DNA from: an uncultured Ruminococcus sp.
Lineage (GTDB): Bacteria; Bacillota; Clostridia; Oscillospirales; Acutalibacteraceae
Direction: 5' to 3'
Assembly (NCBI GenBank): GCA_951800855.1
Contig: CATOLC010000001.1
Span: 1 to 22,499 of the forward strand
DNA: 22,499 bases
Shown: one piece after another, positions 17,840 to 22,499 of the stretch
Layout: each line of letters begins with the position of its first letter
Numbering within the stretch: position 1 is the first letter of the stretch
The notes under the pieces: generated by a model
Told to the model about the DNA's origin: nothing
Seen by the model: the letters and a program-made list of their open reading frames with translations, nothing else
The model's database searches: none
Translations under genes and position numbers: made by a program

Positions 17840-17922
17840 TATATTTTATATTTATTTATTTTTGTATTGTGTTTTTATTTATAAATCTTTTGTTAAAACA
17901 GTATTTACTATCACATTTATTG

Positions 17923-19179
17923 CTATTTTTTGAAATTTCTAGTAAATATTCTCTTGTCTTCCAAAAGTTCCTCTATGCTAGCAAACCCTAGTTTATGAAG
18001 AATTCTAAGGACATAAGGATTGTCGGCTGGAGTCTCGTATACAGCTCGTTCGGCATAATCATCGACCATTTTTTGACCGGTTTCTTTTTTTATAATTGCT
18101 CTCGGCCCTCCTATACATCCTCCAACGCATCCCATCCCTTCAAAAAAGTTCCCGTCTGATTTTCCTTTTTTAAGCTCGTCCAACATTTTCTTGCAAGCAG
18201 GCACACCACTTGCTTTCCTTGCATGTAATTCAATTTTGCTATGTTTTCTTACCCTTTTTAAGGTTTTAAAAACAGCTTCGCTTACTCCCCCTGCCCTTGC
18301 ATACATTCTACCCGATGCAGATGAATGCTCTTTTGTGCATTTCTCACATTTATTAATATCTATATCCATTAATTTAAAAAGTTCATCTATCTCCTGGAAC
18401 GTTAAAACATAGTCTACTGCCCCTATCACATCAGGTTCACGTGCTTCAGATTTTTTTGCAAGGCATGGCCCTATAAAAACAACTTTAGCATTTTTATGAA
18501 ATTCTTTTATGATTCTTCCTCCAGCTATCATCGGTGATACTGACGGGGGAACATGTGGTATTAATTCCCCATAAGACCTTTTAATCATTGCGAGCCATAT
18601 CGGGCAACAGCAACTTGTAAGTAAAAAATCTTTTTTAGTATTTATATTTTTGTCAAATTCTAAAGCCTCTTTTAAAGTCAAAATATCAGCAAAAAGAGAA
18701 ACCTCTATCATCCCAGTGAAACCAATTTTTCTGAGAGCATCTCTGACTTGCCCAGAAGATACTTTCTCGCCAAACTGACCAATGAACGCCGGTGCAACAA
18801 TTGCATAAATTGGTGCATTTTTTGAGACAAGAGCTCTTAAAACCGGTATGAGTTCTTTATTTATTTTAAATTTCTTCTCTTTGCAATATTTTTCACATTC
18901 CTCGCATCCTATGCATTTTGCTTTGTCTATCTTTATATTGCCGTCTTCATCTATACCCAAAGCCCCAAACTTACAAACATCTAAACAGCCAAGTCCCTTT
19001 TCCTTTCCACAGTTGCACTTTTCCCATTTTACAACCGGGGCATACTTATCAGGTTCAAGCAAACAATCCAGTTGCCCTTTTTTGTATCCTTCCATTTCAA
19101 GCAAATCTATCTCTTTTTCTAGCCTTTTTTCCTTTGCAGCCCTTGCTAACCTATCGTAAATTTCTTCAAAGGTAAGCAT
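17923..19179 (-). CDS. [FeFe] hydrogenase-family protein with variant H-cluster loops
   Basis: This 418-residue protein is ferredoxin-like at its N-terminus and hydrogenase-like after that. Cysteines 55, 57, 65 and 69 form an unusual first cluster motif (CxC...CxxxC), and CIGCEECEKYC (89-99) is a classical [4Fe-4S] motif. The three H-cluster signatures follow: TSCCCPIW (188-195), GPCLAKKSE (237-245) and EGMGCVGGC (347-355). They contain the four cysteines expected to hold the H-cluster. Compared with the canonical TSCCP, MPCxxK and ExMxCxxGC, there is an extra cysteine in the first loop and Gly replaces Met in the second. From memory this pattern fits the less-studied group B enzymes (Clostridium pasteurianum hydrogenase III type). 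The role is either H2 metabolism with ferredoxin or redox sensing. It stands alone, with no maturation genes (hydE, hydF, hydG) nearby. ATG 19177-19179 has GAGGTG 5 nt upstream. Confidence 0.88.
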   Translation of the reverse strand: MLTFEEIYDRLARAAKEKRLEKEIDLLEMEGYKKGQLDCLLEPDKYAPVVKWEKCNCGKEKGLGCLDVCKFGALGIDEDGNIKIDKAKCIGCEECEKYCKEKKFKINKELIPVLRALVSKNAPIYAIVAPAFIGQFGEKVSSGQVRDALRKIGFTGMIEVSLFADILTLKEALEFDKNINTKKDFLLTSCCCPIWLAMIKRSYGELIPHVPPSVSPMIAGGRIIKEFHKNAKVVFIGPCLAKKSEAREPDVIGAVDYVLTFQEIDELFKLMDIDINKCEKCTKEHSSASGRMYARAGGVSEAVFKTLKRVRKHSKIELHARKASGVPACKKMLDELKKGKSDGNFFEGMGCVGGCIGGPRAIIKKETGQKMVDDYAERAVYETPADNPYVLRILHKLGFASIEELLEDKRIFTRNFKK

Positions 19180-19363
19180 AAAAACACCTCTTTTTATCTT
19201 TTCAGGTCAATATAAATATTTTATCATAGATATATTTTTTCAATAGAAGTTATATTTAATACCTTTTTGTTATAATTAAATCATATTAAAAATAATAGTC
19301 TCAACAAAATTTAAAAATTTTTTCTATGTCTCTTATTGTTTATAATAGCATAGATTCTTTCCT

Positions 19364-19466
19364 CCCCAAAAAAGGTTAAAACCCAAAAAGCCTAGGGGGC
19401 AGATTTCGGTTCCTCCCCCTTCGCACCCCCACCTAAACGACCGGGCTGCTGCCCGGACCCAGCTTT
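19364..19466. other. GC-rich structured island, possible ncRNA or repeat element
   Basis: About 100 bp are clearly GC-rich inside very AT-rich flanks. Two hairpins stand out. One has AGGGGG (19394-19399) and AG (19401-19402) pairing with CTCCCCCT (19413-19420) around a 10-nt loop. The other is a perfect stem, CCGGGC (19441-19446) and GCCCGG (19451-19456), with a TGCT loop. No open frame is supported, and no tRNA, SRP RNA, RNase P or riboswitch class that I know fits. It could be a non-coding RNA or a copy of a dispersed genomic repeat. Strand is undetermined. Confidence 0.4.
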
Positions 19467-19814
19467 CATAAATTTCTCAGTTTACAAACAAAATTATATA
19501 AAAATCTGTGGTATCTTAAAGGAGAGTAAAAAACTACATTGTGAGTATCACAGAAAGAAAACATGGAAACACTATCATAAAACAAAAATCCCCAATCGAC
19601 ATAAAACTCCAAAAAAATTACACTATTAAATTTAAAAATGTGCAAAAAATGCTCTAAATAAGTGTAAAAAAATAATTTTCAATCATAATCTCTAAACTAT
19701 GCTTCATTCTGGGCTTTACAAAGCCACTATTTGTTAAAATGACCTTTGAAGAGCAAGAAATATTCAAATAATTTTTTAACAAAGCTTAATATGTATTATA
19801 TGTACAATTATATA

Positions 19815-19843
19815 TTGACAAGTAAATATTTTTAGTTTATAAT
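19815..19843 (+). promoter_or_regulatory. Consensus sigma-A promoter of the 705-residue orphan gene
   Basis: TTGACA (19815-19820), a 17-nt spacer and TATAAT (19838-19843) are a perfect match to both boxes and to the optimal spacing. The start codon lies 43 nt downstream. Confidence 0.85.
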
Positions 19844-19886
19844 AATGCTTTGCGAGAGAGAAATAGATAAAAGGGATGGCTTGTAA

Positions 19887-22004
19887 ATGGATTTGATAAA
19901 TGATTTTAAAAAAGTGGTGAAAATTTTCCCTATTTTAGGCACATCAACCTTACGAGAAATTCAGCATCGCTCTTGCAGTAAAGAATGGCTCATTGACATT
20001 AAAAGAGCTATTTCTGAATCAACATATTTTAAAATTAATGAACAGCTAAACGCAGCTTTGGAGTGCACTAAAAATTTAATAGAATATACTCCTTTCAACC
20101 GAGATTTGATGTTTGCAGAGCTTGAAATCAAAAAAAATTGGAATTCATATAAAATTACTACAGAGTCATGGGCATATTTATTTTCAAAAAGTCCAGACGA
20201 AATAATTTCTCTAGTAAGAGAAATCGCTTGTTCATCGCAAAAAGAATTAATACAAAAAGATTACCCTTTTAGGTTCGGCAAACATCAATGTATATACAAA
20301 CATCAAAATGATAAAGAACATATCCGGCTGGATAAAATAAAGCTCCTGTCAAATTTAAAACACCATATCTATTTTTATCGAGATTATAAACGGTCTTACA
20401 ATATATATGGAAAATATTATTCTAAAGAGAATTATAACTTATTTAGCAGATTTTTAGACATATTTAAAAATTTTAGCAATATTCCATCGTTTGGTTCTAT
20501 AAAAAAAGAAATGGAAAAATTTATTTTTACCCTTGAAAATGAAACTATAAAAGACATACAAAATGGTATGGAAAAACTGGGTAAAAACGTAAATGGGCTT
20601 CCCCAATGGAGCACTCAAAATCTTGATGAGCTTGTTGACAACATAAATTCCAATATTTCGGAAATTTTAGACCGTACATCTAAATCTCTTATTTTTCCAA
20701 TTGATAGAAAACAAAATATTAAAAACACATCTGGGCTCCATATTACTAACTCTATCCTTAAAAAAGTTTTTTCTTTATTAGAAGAAAATTATGATTTAGT
20801 AGGAGATTACTCTCCTCCTTTTGAAATATTTTTAGGAAAATTTAAAAATCTGATTAATGGTCTTAGCAAAGCCGATTTAGTTTTTAAACTTGCTGAGCAA
20901 GAACGTAATTTAGATATAAAAGCCAGTGCTATATTTAAAAAATCACAAGATGCTGCGACTATTTTCCATGAGGCAGCTGAAGCTTTTGATATTTTTGCGG
21001 AAGAGTTAGAAGCTTGCGGTAAATTTACAATCTCTAAAAGCTGGATTCGGCCCGATACAAAGCCCGGAGAAATAAAAACACACAAAAAAAGCATGGAAAT
21101 TTTAGGAAATAAATTAAGTTTATTAGAAAAAAACTATGAAAATTTAAAATCCCAAATTAAACAGACAAATCGTGAAAACCAATCTATGAATAACTCTATA
21201 GAGCGCTCTGAAAAACGGATCATAGAAACTTCCAAATCTATTAAAGAAACCTCTATAGCTTGTGAAGCTCCTTTAAATTTTTTGGAAAAATTGATGAAGT
21301 TTTTTAAGATAAATTATATTTCCAAAAATAGAAAAGAACAAATTGAAATACTAAAATCGTTGAATTTTAAATATTCATCCCTCGAAAATACTATACAAAA
21401 TACTAAAGTTAGGCTCAAAAATAATGAAGAAGTTTTAGTTAAACTTAATTCTCAACTAAAAGAAAGCAAAACAAATATAGTCTACCTAAAAAAAGAGCTA
21501 AATGAAAGCACTTTAAAATTTTCAGAAGAAAAAGGCAGAATATTAAACGCCAAAGAATTGGCTAAACAACTCAAATCTGAGGCGACTAAAATCAGTCCTA
21601 AATTTGTTTATCGTCCCAATAAACATCCTTGGGTACACGGTATTCCAAAAATTCTGGGTAACTGCGAGCCTGAAGCAGATAAAATTATTAAAAAAGTAAA
21701 AAATCATCTTATAAAAGGTGATGCCGAAACATTCGAAAAAAACACACAAATTTATGATTCTATCGGCAAAAGTATCCTTTCAATTATAGTAGAAACTCAA
21801 GCATACAGCACAATATATCTTAAAAACTGTGAACAAAATACACCTAGCAAATTGCTTTTTAAAGTATATAAAAGTAGAATAGAAATTATAAAAGAATTAG
21901 ACGCAAAAATAAACAAAGACCGAAATAGGCTTGCGGATTTAATGTCCGAAACGAATGAAAAAAAAGAAAAAATTTTATTAAATATAGGACTTGAAAATAT
22001 GTAA
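19887..22004 (+). CDS. Unknown 705-residue coiled-coil protein
   Basis: I do not recognise this protein. It is highly charged, rich in Lys, Asn, Ile and Glu, and has no signal peptide, membrane helix, P-loop or other catalytic motif that I can see, so it is probably cytoplasmic. Residues 1-390 look mainly helical with some aromatic-rich stretches (for example KHHIYFYRDYKRSYNIYGKYY). Residues about 395-455 and 470-570 are long coiled-coil segments, separated by a short hydrophobic stretch (APLNFLEKLMKFF). They could fold back as an antiparallel hairpin. The C-terminal part (about 575-705) is helical, with a distinctive FVYRPNKHPWVHGIP motif before it. The start ATG has AAGGGA 10 nt upstream. 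It is the only plus-strand gene here, a one-gene unit between a perfect promoter and a clear terminator. This isolation fits an acquired or strain-specific gene but does not prove it. Confidence 0.8.
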   Translation: MDLINDFKKVVKIFPILGTSTLREIQHRSCSKEWLIDIKRAISESTYFKINEQLNAALECTKNLIEYTPFNRDLMFAELEIKKNWNSYKITTESWAYLFSKSPDEIISLVREIACSSQKELIQKDYPFRFGKHQCIYKHQNDKEHIRLDKIKLLSNLKHHIYFYRDYKRSYNIYGKYYSKENYNLFSRFLDIFKNFSNIPSFGSIKKEMEKFIFTLENETIKDIQNGMEKLGKNVNGLPQWSTQNLDELVDNINSNISEILDRTSKSLIFPIDRKQNIKNTSGLHITNSILKKVFSLLEENYDLVGDYSPPFEIFLGKFKNLINGLSKADLVFKLAEQERNLDIKASAIFKKSQDAATIFHEAAEAFDIFAEELEACGKFTISKSWIRPDTKPGEIKTHKKSMEILGNKLSLLEKNYENLKSQIKQTNRENQSMNNSIERSEKRIIETSKSIKETSIACEAPLNFLEKLMKFFKINYISKNRKEQIEILKSLNFKYSSLENTIQNTKVRLKNNEEVLVKLNSQLKESKTNIVYLKKELNESTLKFSEEKGRILNAKELAKQLKSEATKISPKFVYRPNKHPWVHGIPKILGNCEPEADKIIKKVKNHLIKGDAETFEKNTQIYDSIGKSILSIIVETQAYSTIYLKNCEQNTPSKLLFKVYKSRIEIIKELDAKINKDRNRLADLMSETNEKKEKILLNIGLENM

Positions 22005-22007
22005 AAT

Positions 22008-22056
22008 AAAAAGCACAACAAATCACGGAAATATCCACCTGATAGTTATGCTTTTT
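22008..22056. terminator. Bidirectional terminator between the orphan gene and hpf
   Basis: The arms at 22008-22019 (AAAAAGCACAAC) and 22045-22056 (GTTATGCTTTTT) pair at 11 of 12 positions. On the plus strand the hairpin runs into TTTTTTGTTTTTT just after the orphan stop. On the minus strand the A-rich arm gives TTTTTATTTTAC, so it can also end hpf transcription coming from the right. Confidence 0.75.
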
Positions 22057-22121
22057 TGTTTTTTAATTAAATAGTCCCAAAAATCGCAAAATATTTTTCT
22101 TTTCCGGTTCATCTTTCCGGT

Positions 22122-22499
22122 TCAGTTTTCGGGTTCTATAAGTCCATAAGTATTATTTTTACGCTTATAAACCAAATTTATCTCATTGGTTACTTGATCC
22201 CTAAATATAAAAAACTGATGTCCTACCAAATTCATCTGAAGGATTGCTTCTTCTGTACTCATAGGCTTTACAGGAAAAGCTTTTCTTTTAGTTACTTTAT
22301 ACTCTTCTTTTCTATTTTCTGTATAATCATCAATTTCCATACTTTCTTCAGTAAAATTCGGAATGGCGTCCCTAAATGACCTTTCGAGTTTTGTTTTATT
22401 TTTTTCTATTTTCCGTGCAAGCAGATCCAGTGCTATATCTAAAGATTTATTAAGGCTTTCGCTCGTGCTCTCTGTACGATAAATCCGGCCTTCATGGTG
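22122..22499 (-). CDS. hpf: Ribosome hibernation promoting factor, long form (5' part outside window)
   Basis: HPF binds the small ribosomal subunit, and the long form joins two 70S ribosomes into inactive 100S dimers in stationary phase. The frame is open to the right edge, so the start and most of the N-terminal ribosome-binding domain are missing and 125 codons are visible. The end of the N-terminal domain (ALDLLARKIEKNKTKL) is followed by a linker and then the conserved C-terminal dimerisation domain: KRKAFPVKPMSTEEAILQM, LVGHQFFIFRD and NEINLVYKRKNNTYGLIEPE. This domain is the mark of the long form found in Gram-positive bacteria. The stop is TGA at 22122-22124. It converges with the orphan gene on the shared terminator. 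Confidence 0.94.
   Translation of the reverse strand, partial: HHEGRIYRTESTSESLNKSLDIALDLLARKIEKNKTKLERSFRDAIPNFTEESMEIDDYTENRKEEYKVTKRKAFPVKPMSTEEAILQMNLVGHQFFIFRDQVTNEINLVYKRKNNTYGLIEPEN

Larger units (their letters stand above)
19180..19886. other. Intergenic region between divergent genes
   Basis: About 700 bp without a supported gene separate the hydrogenase gene (minus) from the orphan gene (plus). It holds the hydrogenase ribosome binding site, a GC-rich hairpin island at 19364-19466, a small stem-loop at 19712-19725 (GGCTT, loop TACA, AAGCC) and the orphan's promoter at 19815-19843. The rest is AT-rich DNA in which I see no gene. Confidence 0.6.

Noticed and set aside
19541..19657. 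Possible 38-codon ORF starting GTG in the intergenic region
   Set aside because: The nearest AGGAG is about 16 nt from the GTG, too far, and the peptide shows no recognisable feature. Such short frames are common by chance.
19887..22004. Orphan as an SMC/RecF-type ATPase because of its coiled coils
   Set aside because: No Walker A, Walker B or ABC signature motif is visible in the protein, and the ends do not look like split ATPase heads.
22085..22130. Short tandem GAACCGGAAA-like motifs at the 3' end of hpf
   Set aside because: There are only two or three imperfect 10-12 bp units just past the stop codon. No function is suggested and this is too short to call a repeat element.

Overview
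The window looks like a chromosomal segment of a low-GC, anaerobic Gram-positive bacterium, most likely a member of Clostridia. The evidence is strongly AT-rich intergenic DNA, strong AGGAGG-type ribosome binding sites (two of them in front of TTG starts), consensus sigma-A promoters, an [FeFe] hydrogenase-family protein, long-form HPF, and a zinc-ribbon protein of a clostridial type beside EF-P. UGA is used as a stop (for example in the PBP gene), so the standard bacterial code applies. No rRNA, tRNA, CRISPR array, insertion sequence or phage gene is visible.

Layout. Positions 1-988 (minus) hold the start of a secreted BspA-type leucine-rich-repeat protein that runs off the left edge. Positions 1246-5092 (minus) hold a short division and cell-wall block in the order rsmH, ftsL-like, PASTA-type transpeptidase, without mraZ in front or mraY/murD/ftsW behind. 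An intrinsic terminator sits between ftsL and the transpeptidase gene. Positions 5595-7147 (minus) hold three tandem paralogues (called A, B and C here) of a small protein family I do not recognise. A and B share a 169-bp promoter/leader that is about 98% identical although their proteins have diverged strongly. C is broken by one extra base in a run of eight T. Positions 7381-8494 (minus) hold a CD1247-like zinc-ribbon protein and elongation factor P. Positions 8562-17765 (minus) hold one giant 3067-residue surface protein built from about 27 beta-rich repeats, with a signal peptide and a C-terminal membrane anchor. Positions 17923-19179 (minus) hold an [FeFe] hydrogenase-type protein with variant active-site loops. 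Positions 19180-19886 are non-coding and include a GC-rich island with strong hairpins. Positions 19887-22004 (plus) hold a 705-residue coiled-coil protein of unknown function behind a perfect consensus promoter. Positions 22122-22499 (minus) hold the 3' part of hpf, which runs off the right edge and converges with the orphan on a shared bidirectional terminator.

How the genes work together. The rsmH-ftsL-PBP block serves ribosome maturation and septal peptidoglycan synthesis. EF-P and HPF are translation factors. The LRR protein and the giant repeat protein are the likely cell-surface interaction proteins. The least explained parts, and the best candidates for something undescribed, are the A/B/C paralogue array with its conserved duplicated leader and possible homopolymer switch, the 705-residue orphan, and the GC-rich structured island.
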